NCBI GenBank assembly: GCA_002433235.1
Contig: DJHS01000054.1
Span: 68,111 to 132,110, forward strand
Source: UBA6614 sp002433235
GTDB taxonomy: Bacteria; Verrucomicrobiota; Verrucomicrobiia; Limisphaerales; UBA1100
Direction: 5' to 3'
DNA length: 64,000 bases
Under the pieces are notes generated by a model. That model made no database searches, was not told where the DNA came from, and worked only from the letters and a program-made list of their open reading frames with translations. Each line of letters begins with the position of its first letter. Within the stretch, counting starts at the first letter, position 1. Of this stretch, positions 1-9,112 are shown piece after piece. Position numbers and translations under genes: made by a program.

Positions 1-38
1 GGCTGTGTACAAGGACACGCCCGACGGATCCAGGAGAC

Positions 39-3000
39 ATGAAATGGAACGGGCGAAAGAGGCCGCTTTTGGCCTTGTGCGCGGCGTTGCTGCTAGGCGG
101 CGGCGTTGAGGGCGGCGCGTTCTCGCTGATTGGCCCCGTAAACCCTGGCACGCCTGCGGTGGCCATTAATAATGCCAATTACTATTCATTTCCTCCCCCA
201 GGGACAGTTTTCCCGCCAGGTGTTAACACCCCTCCGAATGGAACTCAGCAACAGGGGTATCTCAATCATTTTGATCCGATGGGCTGGCCTGTCCCAATCA
301 AGCAGTTTTATCGGTGGAACTTTCCTGAGTTGACGTATGCCTTTGACAGCACCTTCGTGCATCATTTCGGGCACAATGGGATGCAGGCCATACACAGTGC
401 CTTCGAGGTATTGAATGATTTTTTTCAGCCACAGGATGGCAGTTATAGTGGAGTCAGCGCCCTGAACCTGATTGAGGAATACGATAAGCACTATGCAACC
501 TGGAAATTCAATCCATCCGCCAATGTAAACAATATTGTGGACATGGAGACCATGACGCTTGGCCTCCTGGTGAATCACTTGGGGCTGGGCAATCCGCATC
601 GTCACTGTTTCACCATTCGGGATATCCTGAGTTATAATCCGGGCGCTTCCACCGGCAACTTCCAGATCGCCATACGAAATTACGACCCCTTTACATATCA
701 TCCGAGCAGGGTAATTAACGGTGTGACTTATAGTTATTTTATATACAGCGGGGTAATTGGCACCCCGACTGTGGTGGATGCCATTGAGTATGCGATTAGC
801 AGTGACTATGAATACAGTGCGGTGGCCGGCATTCGGGATGTAATCAATTTTCCAAATGCATTGCCTTGGCCGATGATTGCGCCAACAGTTTTTCGGACAC
901 CGGGTGTGTATTTTGCGCCGGACGATCCTTTGAACAAGCCCGCTCCGCAAAACGTGACTAGGCAGGTTCGCTCGCAGCCAAGGCATACGCTGACGTTCGA
1001 CGACGCAGGAGGATTGCGATATCTTTACCGTACAAACAATATCGTGTGGGAAACATATGATGCCACGGTGCAGCGTATTGAGGTGCCCAACATGAACCCC
1101 CAGAAAAGCGGCATTCCCAACGCTAATTGGCCATTCAATAATTTCGCGCTGCGGACATTTGCGGGCGGTGCCGCAAATGCCATAACACCCATTCATCCGG
1201 CAGGCGTTCTTCGCCCGCAGCCGGTGGCCGCGGCTTTTCCGGCTGCTGCTGCGAGGTCTGGTTTGCGTGGGGGTATAGATAAAATCCAATTCACATATCA
1301 GCCCTACGATTCACTTTTGGGAACCCTGTATCGTTCGAAGACGACCGTCTGGACGGATGTGTTTGTGACAAACACTTTACCATCAGATGTGCCCCAGGCT
1401 GATCCCCCATATTTTGCCCAGAAAGTGGGGAGGACGAGAGCTATTCCGGACATTGTTTTCATTGCAGATGATTTGAGTTTGGGTGCGGCGGGTGCATTGC
1501 CCGTTATTCAAATTCCTGGGCCGGGTATTGATTGGGACGGTTCCCAAATTGCAAATAATTCACAGCAGGGTGTTACCAGTCAAATGCTTGGACCCGGGGT
1601 GATTGAGCCTCCTGGGGCAACGCCTATTCGGTATTTTTTTACAACACGCGCGCCATTTAATTCGGTGATATGGACTGGTGAGCCGGGGCTGGAGGGTAAC
1701 TTTATTACCCAATTTCAATGGGGTTGGATTACAAACACGGGGCCGAACGATTATATAAAATTCCCGGAAACGGACAAGACACAGGTGGAATCCATTGTTG
1801 GTCCGTCGGGAACGCCTCCAAAGGTGACCCGCATCACGGTATATGATGCGCTGGGCCTGAACTTTCAGCCTGTCCCCTTTGACATCGACAGGTCGCGCGA
1901 TACAATCACAATTTATGGACAACGGCTAGATTCAGTGACTTCGATAAAAATTCTCGATCATGACACGATAGTGGACGGCAATTATGTGACGTTGGAAACA
2001 ATTGAGGCGCGTCCATACATTCTTAGTGACCAGCAGATTATAATTCCACCTGGCACCTTGGGGCATAAATCAGTCAGTCCATCAACGGGCACAACGGGTT
2101 ATCGGAAGATCGTCTTGGTTAATTCAAAGGGTGAAAGCGAGGCCGCTTTTTTATATGTCGTTCGGGATGGGCGTCCAATAATAAACAGTACGCAGTTTGA
2201 TGGTTTGCCGTTGAATACCAGCAAGAGCCTGATTCTCCAAGGAAGCGGATTCAAGCTGAGTGGGGGGGATGTTAATCAGTTGTGGTTCTTTGATGACAGT
2301 AACAGTTCTAACTATAATCTGGAGCCGGGTAGTGCGCCGGGAGCATTTCCGGACCCGATTGCGATTCTGGATATCAATTCATCAAACACTTCGTTTGCGT
2401 CAACAACTGGTGTGCCGGTGAATTATTCGGACATTGTCGTGACCGACACGATGATTTACCTGCCGCCAAATATCTTGAGCGACGGAAATTATACGTACAC
2501 TACAAGCGGGTTTGGTTCTATGGGGCTGGGAACGGTCATGGGACGCAGTGATGGCAATAATACAAGTATTGCCGTGGATGCCTTCACGCGACAGGTCAGG
2601 CTGGTTTTCAATCCGGACGACAATGGGTTGCCCAATGCGAACGTGAATATCAGCCCGCCTCGCGCGTTATCGCAGGCGTACACACATTTGGGAGTGGGTG
2701 GAGACAGGAACAGTACTGTTTCCGGGTATCCTTTGGTGACGCCAAATATTGTTGAGGTGTTTACCTCGGCGGCAATTCCTGGTGTACCCGCCACTCCGGA
2801 TGATGCGAACAGGACTTGGATTCGGGGCAACGATGCCGATGTGTTGACCATTCGGGGAACCGGATTGGACTTGGCTTTGTCCGTGGAATTTGTCGATGGC
2901 AATGGGAACCCGATTCTGTCCACTGATCCGGCTACGGGTTTGCCGCCGCAACCAATCAGCTTGCGTGATGCTGCGGAGCCCAGTTCATTGACGGCGGGGA

Positions 3001-3200
3001 TTACAATTACTGATTATCCTCCCTTGGGAAGGGACGGATATCAGATTCAGATTGCCCCTGTTGCGTTCGGAATGAACGCGAATCCTTTGTTTGATTCGCA
3101 AGCGGGAACAAACATCAACCAGTTAAGGCGGGTTGTGATTCGCACGCCATTTGGAACAGCCATGGCGCCATCGACGGCGTATATGATGATTCAGCAATAG
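39..3200 (+). CDS. Large secreted protein with IPT/TIG-like domains
   Basis: A 1053-residue protein of unknown function. Residues 1-27 form a signal peptide (basic start, Leu/Ala-rich core), so it is exported. An N-terminal globular part (about 70-300) contains an 'F..LTYAFD..F..HFG..G' segment that I have the impression recurs in secreted Verrucomicrobia/Planctomycetes proteins; no catalytic motif is obvious. From about residue 600 the text looks like repeated immunoglobulin-like IPT/TIG domains ('ITIYGQRLDSVTSIKI', 'LILQGSGFKLSGG', 'LTIRGTGLDLALSVEF'). The ATG has an AGGAGA Shine-Dalgarno seven bases upstream. It ends 30 bases before rsmH, on the same strand, where mraZ often lies, but a functional link to division is only a guess. 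Long minus-strand open frames inside it are shadows. Confidence 0.75.
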   Translation: MKWNGRKRPLLALCAALLLGGGVEGGAFSLIGPVNPGTPAVAINNANYYSFPPPGTVFPPGVNTPPNGTQQQGYLNHFDPMGWPVPIKQFYRWNFPELTYAFDSTFVHHFGHNGMQAIHSAFEVLNDFFQPQDGSYSGVSALNLIEEYDKHYATWKFNPSANVNNIVDMETMTLGLLVNHLGLGNPHRHCFTIRDILSYNPGASTGNFQIAIRNYDPFTYHPSRVINGVTYSYFIYSGVIGTPTVVDAIEYAISSDYEYSAVAGIRDVINFPNALPWPMIAPTVFRTPGVYFAPDDPLNKPAPQNVTRQVRSQPRHTLTFDDAGGLRYLYRTNNIVWETYDATVQRIEVPNMNPQKSGIPNANWPFNNFALRTFAGGAANAITPIHPAGVLRPQPVAAAFPAAAARSGLRGGIDKIQFTYQPYDSLLGTLYRSKTTVWTDVFVTNTLPSDVPQADPPYFAQKVGRTRAIPDIVFIADDLSLGAAGALPVIQIPGPGIDWDGSQIANNSQQGVTSQMLGPGVIEPPGATPIRYFFTTRAPFNSVIWTGEPGLEGNFITQFQWGWITNTGPNDYIKFPETDKTQVESIVGPSGTPPKVTRITVYDALGLNFQPVPFDIDRSRDTITIYGQRLDSVTSIKILDHDTIVDGNYVTLETIEARPYILSDQQIIIPPGTLGHKSVSPSTGTTGYRKIVLVNSKGESEAAFLYVVRDGRPIINSTQFDGLPLNTSKSLILQGSGFKLSGGDVNQLWFFDDSNSSNYNLEPGSAPGAFPDPIAILDINSSNTSFASTTGVPVNYSDIVVTDTMIYLPPNILSDGNYTYTTSGFGSMGLGTVMGRSDGNNTSIAVDAFTRQVRLVFNPDDNGLPNANVNISPPRALSQAYTHLGVGGDRNSTVSGYPLVTPNIVEVFTSAAIPGVPATPDDANRTWIRGNDADVLTIRGTGLDLALSVEFVDGNGNPILSTDPATGLPPQPISLRDAAEPSSLTAGITITDYPPLGRDGYQIQIAPVAFGMNANPLFDSQAGTNINQLRRVVIRTPFGTAMAPSTAYMMIQQ

Positions 3201-3230
3201 TCGAAATGTTTGGAGAGTGGGTGAGTTGTT

Positions 3231-4115
3231 TTGAAAGAGTTTTTACATGTGCCAGTCATGGCAGGACTGGTCGTAGGGGCGCTGGGGGTGCGGCCCGGTG
3301 GGAGATTTGTGGATGGTACTCTGGGAGGGGGAGGACATGCACAGGTTATTTTAAAAGAAAGTTCACCAGATGGTTGGCTGGGAGGATGCGATCGGGATGC
3401 AGAGGCATTGGCGGCAGCAAAGGCCAAACTGGATGGTTATCCCGGTCGATGGGAGGTTCGGCATGGAGCGTTTGAGGATTTGGGGGAGTGGGTCGAGCAT
3501 GGCAGTGTTGACGGTGTTTTGTTGGATTTGGGGGTCAGTTCGCCGCAGTTGGATTGGCCCGAGAGGGGATTCAGTTTTGCCGCAGATGGCCCCTTGGACA
3601 TGCGAATGGATACCCGGCAGAAGATGACGGCTGCTGACTTGGTGAATACGATGGGTGAGAAGGATTTAGCTAACTTGTTTTGGGTGATGGGAGGTGAAAG
3701 ACAGTCCCGCCGGATTGCCCGGGTTTTGATTGAAGAACGGGAAAAAGAACCGCTGGAAACAACGGGGCAGTTGGCGGCGGTTGCCGAGCGTGTCGTGCGG
3801 CGGAAAGGTGGGCGCCTGCATCCGGCGACGCGGGTTTTTCAGGCGCTTCGGGTGGCTGTGAATGATGAAATGGGTGCCTTGCGGCGGGGACTGCCGGTGA
3901 TGGTTGACTTGTTGAAACCGGGTGGCCGGTTGGTAACGATTACCTTTCAGGGACTGGAAGCGAAGATGGTTAAGGATTTTGGTGACGAGATGGCCAAAAG
4001 GGAGAAACCAGTTTTGCGATGGGAGCGCCGAAAATCATTGAAGCCCGATGCGGAGGAGTTGGCTGCGAATCCAAGGAGTCGCAGTGCGCAGCTGAGGATT
4101 CTGGAGAAAATTTGA
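3231..4115 (+). CDS. rsmH: 16S rRNA (cytosine(1402)-N4)-methyltransferase RsmH (MraW)
   Basis: Transfers a methyl group from S-adenosylmethionine to N4 of C1402 in the 16S rRNA decoding centre. At 294 residues it is close to the usual family length. The SAM-binding loop DGTLGGGGH (28-36), the LDLGVSSPQLD block (98-108), RGFSF (112-116) and PLDMRMD (121-127) are typical of MraW. The start is TTG, because the N-terminal HVPVM segment aligns with the family start and no ATG lies in the right place; a GGAGAG sits upstream. It is the first canonical gene of the dcw cluster here. No mraZ precedes it. Confidence 0.96.
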   Translation: MKEFLHVPVMAGLVVGALGVRPGGRFVDGTLGGGGHAQVILKESSPDGWLGGCDRDAEALAAAKAKLDGYPGRWEVRHGAFEDLGEWVEHGSVDGVLLDLGVSSPQLDWPERGFSFAADGPLDMRMDTRQKMTAADLVNTMGEKDLANLFWVMGGERQSRRIARVLIEEREKEPLETTGQLAAVAERVVRRKGGRLHPATRVFQALRVAVNDEMGALRRGLPVMVDLLKPGGRLVTITFQGLEAKMVKDFGDEMAKREKPVLRWERRKSLKPDAEELAANPRSRSAQLRILEKI

Positions 4116-4117
4116 GG

Positions 4118-6376
4118 ATGCGAAGTGAAATGACAAACATGGGGAGGCGTTTGCTTATGCTTGCATGGGCCGGATGCATTTCGTTGGGTGTCATGGGGGC
4201 GTTGAGTGTGGAGTTAAAGCCGTATCCCATTATGGGCGAGTTGGGTGGGCACCAGCAGGAGCCTGTGGTGGCAATGGGACCGGATGGGGGGGTGATGGTT
4301 TGGCACCACCAAGCGAACCATGCCGGATCGAGGGGGCGGTTGGTTGTCCAGAGAATCAATAAGGGTGGAGTGGGGATTGGAGTGCCTGTGCCATTGAGTG
4401 GATCAGATTTTGGGGTGCGGGAAATGCGGCCGCAGGTGGCGCTTTTGCTGAATGGAGGGGCTGTGGTGGCATGGGAATCTGGGCCCAAGTCGAATCGGGA
4501 TGTCCGGCTGCGGTTTCTTTCGGCGAACGGCTTGTTCACCTCGGAAGTTAAAACTGCAAATACTTTCACTGAAGGAGATCAGTTTCAGCCAGCACTAGCC
4601 GCCTTGAGGGATGGCAGCGTGATGGTGGCGTGGGTGAGCAACGGACAGGACAACAGCGGTAATGGAGTGTTTGGGCAACGATTCACGGCACTGGGGGCGG
4701 CGATGGGGCGCGAGATTCGGTTAAATGAGAATATTGAAATGAACCAGTCGCAGCCGGCATTAGCGCCGCTTTCGGATGGCAGATTTGTTGGTGTGTGGAT
4801 CAGTGAATCGATGGAAGGGAAGAATGAGACGGGCGCGCCAAATTTGCGGGGACATTTGGTGGGCCGATTCTACGGCGCGAACGGTATGCCGGCTGCGGGA
4901 GAGTTTCGAATCAACAGCATGTCGGGATTGTGTTCAAGACCTGTGGTTGCGGCATTGGGGGATGGATTTGTGGCTGCTTGGGAAAAACGTGATGAGGTGG
5001 AGATGATGAACCAAACGGATATATTTGTGCGGTCATTTGGGAGGAATGGGTTGCCGACCGGCATGGAGGCCCGATGGAATGCGTACAAGGCTGGTCGTCA
5101 GGGCCGGATTTCATTGGCAACCCAAGGAGGGGATGGCTTGCTCGTTTGGGAAAGTGAAGTCAGGGCGACCTTGGGAAGGGAAATTCATGGTCGGATGCTT
5201 TCTGGTGGGGCGGAGTTTCGGGTTAATGAGCGGGTGAAATATCATCAGCAACAACCAGCCGTTGTGAGTTTGGGACAGGGAGGCTTTCTGGTGACTTGGG
5301 TTGATTTTGTGAAATCAAACAACGCGATCCTGACGGCTGTCCAGTATGGTTCTTCATCAGTTGGCGATTTAACGAAAGGAGCACATGTAAGCTATCAGGA
5401 GACGGGGACAAAACCTTTGGTCCTGACGGCGCATATTGAAACACAGGATGATCCCGTGGGCGCTGCAATTGAGAATCAGGTGTTGGAGCAGCAGTTGGCG
5501 GTTGAATTTTCAGCAGATGAAAAAACACGCCAAGCAGCGGTAGTCGCCCAAGCGGCTGCCGCTGTGAAAGCCAGTGGTTTGTTGCAGCAAATGGCGGCCA
5601 AGGCTCCAGCGGCGACTGCGGTAGGAGGATTGTCTCTCCAAAGCGGGGGAATTCGCCGGACGCCTATGGGTTTTGCAAGTGCAGCGGCGCCAGCTCAGTC
5701 ACTTGCACAGACACCCTCGATTAAAGCGGGGCGTGAAGCCCTTGAGTCGGTTGCACAAGCCAGTCTACATGGCACCAGGGTGGCTCCAACGCAGCCCATG
5801 CTCAGGACAAACTTCAGTTTTCCAAGGCCAGTGCAAACGCAAACGGCTGGAAATTCATACCGGACACCTCACGCTGCTCCTCTGCCTTCTCGATTGAGCC
5901 GGGCGGGACTGTTGGCTCAACCGGGGCGTTCATTACGGGGGATGCGGTTGACCCGTCCCTCGGCGGTGACACAGCGAACGGCAAGCCCTCATCGACCTTT
6001 GGTGGGCGGTTCATCAATGACTAGCCGCCGGGTCAACACGCAGGGCTTGGCCACTGTGCGCTCTCAACTTCCTAGCATGTTGAGTCAACGATTGGGATCG
6101 GCATCAGACCGGTATCGAAACATGACGCAACGGACACCGATGCAGCCGACTGTTCGCCGAAATGTGCCGGTGAGCGCTTCGTTGGTGCAGGGTAGAGGGA
6201 ATTATCAGTTGCAGTGGAGGACACAGGTGGGGGCGCGTTATCAAGTGCAAAAATCGCGTGACAGCCAGACTTGGATGAACGAAGGGCCGGTTAGGCGGGG
6301 AACAGGCAGGGCAGTTCAGTCGCCGGTTGGTTCCGGTGGTTCGTATCGTTTTTATAGAGTTATCAAAACCCAATGA
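4118..6376 (+). CDS. Exported seven-repeat (beta-propeller-like) protein inside the dcw cluster
   Basis: A 752-residue protein of unknown function. I chose the ATG two bases after the rsmH stop; ATGs at 4130 and 4139 are alternatives. Residues 8-30 are a signal peptide. Seven copies of a 'P.VA.L.DG..VVAW' motif follow at about residues 48, 105, 157, 212, 274, 330 and 379, spaced 45-57 residues apart, which suggests a seven-bladed propeller. Residues about 430-680 are Ala/Gln/Arg/Pro-rich low complexity. The last 60 residues form a small beta domain ('LQWRTQVGARYQVQKSRD', ending 'RFYRV') that recurs twice in the next gene. It lies between rsmH and ftsL, an unusual place for a secreted protein. 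Co-transcription with the division genes is likely from the spacing. Confidence 0.75.
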   Translation: MRSEMTNMGRRLLMLAWAGCISLGVMGALSVELKPYPIMGELGGHQQEPVVAMGPDGGVMVWHHQANHAGSRGRLVVQRINKGGVGIGVPVPLSGSDFGVREMRPQVALLLNGGAVVAWESGPKSNRDVRLRFLSANGLFTSEVKTANTFTEGDQFQPALAALRDGSVMVAWVSNGQDNSGNGVFGQRFTALGAAMGREIRLNENIEMNQSQPALAPLSDGRFVGVWISESMEGKNETGAPNLRGHLVGRFYGANGMPAAGEFRINSMSGLCSRPVVAALGDGFVAAWEKRDEVEMMNQTDIFVRSFGRNGLPTGMEARWNAYKAGRQGRISLATQGGDGLLVWESEVRATLGREIHGRMLSGGAEFRVNERVKYHQQQPAVVSLGQGGFLVTWVDFVKSNNAILTAVQYGSSSVGDLTKGAHVSYQETGTKPLVLTAHIETQDDPVGAAIENQVLEQQLAVEFSADEKTRQAAVVAQAAAAVKASGLLQQMAAKAPAATAVGGLSLQSGGIRRTPMGFASAAAPAQSLAQTPSIKAGREALESVAQASLHGTRVAPTQPMLRTNFSFPRPVQTQTAGNSYRTPHAAPLPSRLSRAGLLAQPGRSLRGMRLTRPSAVTQRTASPHRPLVGGSSMTSRRVNTQGLATVRSQLPSMLSQRLGSASDRYRNMTQRTPMQPTVRRNVPVSASLVQGRGNYQLQWRTQVGARYQVQKSRDSQTWMNEGPVRRGTGRAVQSPVGSGGSYRFYRVIKTQ

Positions 6377-6903
6377 GAACCATGTTCAATAAAACAATCA
6401 TCCAGATTTTGGCAGCGGCTGCGCTTATCGCGCATACAGCAAGCGCGGCGGAACGGCCTGTTTTGGCGGTGCTATTGGGCGAGGGTGACGCGATGCGCGT
6501 GGAGTGGGAAACACAGGAAGGGGCTAGGTATCAGGTTCAGGCTTCACGCGACAAAACGAGTTGGAAGAATGTCGGGGCGCAAATGATTGGTGAGGGCCGT
6601 CCGTTGACGGTGCCGGTTAGCATATCGGGCGGTCTTCCGCATTTGAGAATTCGTCGTGTGGATGACGGGGCTGATTTGCCGAAGCCAAGGGCGGAGATTA
6701 CCAGACGAGGGAGGGAATATCGGTTGCGTTGGACGACTGTGAAGGGTGGTTGGTATCAGGTGCAGGGTTCAGTTGATGAGATGGCGTGGGCGAATATGGG
6801 GGATGTACGGCGTGGGTCGGGGCAGATGGATTTCGTTGTGGTGGATGTTCTGGGTGATATCCGGTTTTACAGGGTGTTGTTGGTGGGGAGGGAAAGGGAA
6901 TGA
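6373..6903 (+). CDS. Small exported protein with two 'YQVQ...W' repeat domains
   Basis: A 176-residue protein of unknown function. The start ATG overlaps the previous stop (ATGA). Residues 1-25 are a signal peptide ending in ASA. Two copies of one beta-rich domain follow: 'RVEWETQEGARYQVQASRD' (42-60) and 'RLRWTTVKGGWYQVQGSVD' (117-135). The second ends in 'RFYRV', exactly as in the C-terminus of the preceding protein. The domain resembles short repeats common in secreted Verrucomicrobia proteins (from memory, not a search). It probably originated as a duplication of its neighbour's tail. The ATGA overlaps on both sides tie it to the operon that continues into ftsL. Confidence 0.75.
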   Translation: MRTMFNKTIIQILAAAALIAHTASAAERPVLAVLLGEGDAMRVEWETQEGARYQVQASRDKTSWKNVGAQMIGEGRPLTVPVSISGGLPHLRIRRVDDGADLPKPRAEITRRGREYRLRWTTVKGGWYQVQGSVDEMAWANMGDVRRGSGQMDFVVVDVLGDIRFYRVLLVGRERE

Positions 6904-7259
6904 CCCGTCGCAACGGCACAATGTTGGCGAGGTTTGGTCCGGCCGTTAAGGCAGCGGCGATCTGTTTGGTAACATGCGGGCTCGGCCTGGGTTATGTTTG
7001 GCAAAAGCAACAGATTGCGCAGTTGGGCAAGGAGATTAAGGGGCTAGAAACGCGGCTGGGAGATTTGAATAAGGAAAACAAGGAATTGGGCGACACGCTG
7101 GCACAGTTAAAATCACCGCAGGTGCTGGATCAACTGGTGAAACAGTGGCGCTTGGAACTAGAGATGCCGAGGCCCAGCCAAGTGGTTGTCTTGGAGGAAA
7201 AATCTCCGACACGGGCAAACCATGATTCAAGTCGGCCAACCCGAACGGCAAGCCGATGA
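6900..7259 (+). CDS. ftsL: FtsL/DivIC-like bitopic division protein
   Basis: A 119-residue protein with a short basic N-terminus, one transmembrane helix (about 16-34) and a leucine-heptad coiled coil after it (about 36-75: 'QIAQLGKEIKGLETRLGDL' and onward). This architecture and the position directly upstream of ftsI are those of FtsL, which with FtsB and FtsQ recruits and activates FtsW/FtsI at the septum. Sequence identity in this family is low, so the call rests on layout and context. The start overlaps the previous stop (ATGA) and ftsI begins 6 bases after its stop. Confidence 0.8.
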   Translation: MTRRNGTMLARFGPAVKAAAICLVTCGLGLGYVWQKQQIAQLGKEIKGLETRLGDLNKENKELGDTLAQLKSPQVLDQLVKQWRLELEMPRPSQVVVLEEKSPTRANHDSSRPTRTASR

Positions 7260-7265
7260 ATTGAT

Positions 7266-9107
7266 ATGGAGGAATCCGCGACATCCAAAGGCCGGCGCTG
7301 GCTGTTGGCGTGTGCAGTGTTTCTGCTGTTGGCATTCTCGGGCTTGGCATATCGATTGGTCGATCTTCAAGTCTATCGGCATGATCAATTACGGGATACT
7401 GCCCGGGGCAACACGACCCGCACGGTAATCGTCCATCCGCGACGTGGTGACATTTTTGATGCGAATGGCAACAAGCTGGCGACGAGCCGCTTCGTGAAAA
7501 CGATATGTGCGGATCCGGTAATGATAGGTTCGCATTATCCGGCCGTGGCGCGGGCATTGGCGCCCTTGCTAGGGTTGGAAGAAAAAGAGTTGGAAGCAAA
7601 ACTGAAACCGAGATTGATCCGCACCCCTTCGGGCCAAGTGAAGACTAACCGTTATGTTCGTTTGAAAAGAAAGGTTCTACCGGAGGTTTTCGAGCAGATT
7701 ACGAGGACGATGGCTGAATTCCCGATTGATGACCCATCAGTTGCGCTGGACAGAAAAAAGCAACGGTTAGTCAGAGATATGCGGCGCCGGGCTGTGTTCG
7801 CTGATCGCGCGGAGGATCAATTGCGTCTGTATCCAGCGGGCACCTTGGGGGCTCATGTTCTTGGATTTGTTGGCGGTGATGATCACCGAGGTAAGGAAGG
7901 TTTGGAGGCGGTGCTGGATTCCAAACTTACCGGTGCCCGTGGCTGGCGTGTGATCGAGACTGATTCAAAGAAGCGAGAACAGGTCGAGCGCCGGGTGCAG
8001 GATGTGCCTGCGAGGAATGGACTGAACGCTTTCCTAACACTAGATGCCGGGGTGCAGAACATCGTTGAAAGCGAATTGAAACTGGCTATGGAGAAACACC
8101 TTGCCGCTGGAGTGACAGCCATTGTTGTGCGGCCAAGGAGCGGGGATGTGTTGGCCATGGCCAACCTTCCGACTTTCGATCCTCGGCATCCCGGCGATGT
8201 TGAGGCGGCAGCGCGGCGCAATCGTGCGGTTACGGACACCTTTGAGCCTGGCTCAACATTCAAGGCGGTAACAGTTGCGGGCGCATTAAATGAAGGGTTG
8301 GTCACGCTGGAATCCCGTTTCCATTGCAGCAACGGCCGGTTTCTGTATGCAGGGAAAATTTTGCGCGACCATCATCCATACGGGCTTCTTTCAGTGGAGA
8401 AAATTATTACTAAATCATCTAATATTGGTTCTGCAAAGCTGGGGATGAGATTGGGGGCGCCAAGATTGTATCAGTACATTCGTGATTTTGGTTTTGGCTC
8501 ACGGCTGGGCATCCAACTGCCGGGGGAAGTGGGAGGCATCGTCCATCCGCTGGAGAAGTGGACCAAGTTGTCGGTCTCACGCGTGCCCATGGGGCATGAG
8601 GTGGCGGGTACGCCATTGCAGGTTACAATGATGATGAGCGCGATCGCAAATGAAGGCCGGCTGATGAAACCAAGAATCGCGGATCGCTTGGAGGATGAGC
8701 AGGGCAGGCTTGTTTTAAAATACCCGGCCAAATCCATTCGGCAGGTGGTTTCACCTGCCGTCGCCCATGAAGTGACCAAGGCACTGAAAACCGTGGTGGC
8801 TTCCGGGGGCACGGCGCGGCGCGCGGAATTGGATTACTATACGGTGGCTGGAAAGACGGGAACGGCTCAGAAAGCGGGGCGGGGCGGTTATATTCCCGGG
8901 AAGTATTATGCCTCTTTCGTCGGATTTTTACCGGCGGACAGGCCCGAGTTGTGTATCCTCGTCGCGGTTGACGAGCCGCAAGGCGACTACTACGGAGGGC
9001 TGGTGGCGGCGCCTGTTTTTAAAAAAATTGCCGAAAGAACCGCCAGCTATTTGGGAATTCCGCCGGACAAAAAGCCGGAAGAGTTGGCTGCGGGAGATCG
9101 TCGCTGA
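7266..9107 (+). CDS. ftsI: Peptidoglycan D,D-transpeptidase FtsI (PBP3-type)
   Basis: A 613-residue class B penicillin-binding protein that cross-links septal peptidoglycan in the periplasm. One N-terminal transmembrane anchor (about 12-31) is followed by the dimerisation domain with 'RRGDIFDANGNKLA' (59-72). The transpeptidase domain has the three active-site motifs: S330-T-F-K333 (acyl-enzyme serine and general base), S384-S-N386, and K530-T-G532. A second class B motif, 'PAGTLGAHVLGFVG' (190-203), is also present. It is flanked closely by ftsL and murE, as in most dcw clusters, and its expected partner is FtsW, encoded downstream at 15882. Confidence 0.96.
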   Translation: MEESATSKGRRWLLACAVFLLLAFSGLAYRLVDLQVYRHDQLRDTARGNTTRTVIVHPRRGDIFDANGNKLATSRFVKTICADPVMIGSHYPAVARALAPLLGLEEKELEAKLKPRLIRTPSGQVKTNRYVRLKRKVLPEVFEQITRTMAEFPIDDPSVALDRKKQRLVRDMRRRAVFADRAEDQLRLYPAGTLGAHVLGFVGGDDHRGKEGLEAVLDSKLTGARGWRVIETDSKKREQVERRVQDVPARNGLNAFLTLDAGVQNIVESELKLAMEKHLAAGVTAIVVRPRSGDVLAMANLPTFDPRHPGDVEAAARRNRAVTDTFEPGSTFKAVTVAGALNEGLVTLESRFHCSNGRFLYAGKILRDHHPYGLLSVEKIITKSSNIGSAKLGMRLGAPRLYQYIRDFGFGSRLGIQLPGEVGGIVHPLEKWTKLSVSRVPMGHEVAGTPLQVTMMMSAIANEGRLMKPRIADRLEDEQGRLVLKYPAKSIRQVVSPAVAHEVTKALKTVVASGGTARRAELDYYTVAGKTGTAQKAGRGGYIPGKYYASFVGFLPADRPELCILVAVDEPQGDYYGGLVAAPVFKKIAERTASYLGIPPDKKPEELAAGDRR

Positions 9108-9112
9108 TCTGA

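Noticed and set aside
186..1289. 367-codon minus-strand open frame inside the first secreted protein
   Set aside because: The + frame has a signal peptide, a Shine-Dalgarno and TIG-like repeats; the minus frame has none of these and is rich in His, Arg and Cys.
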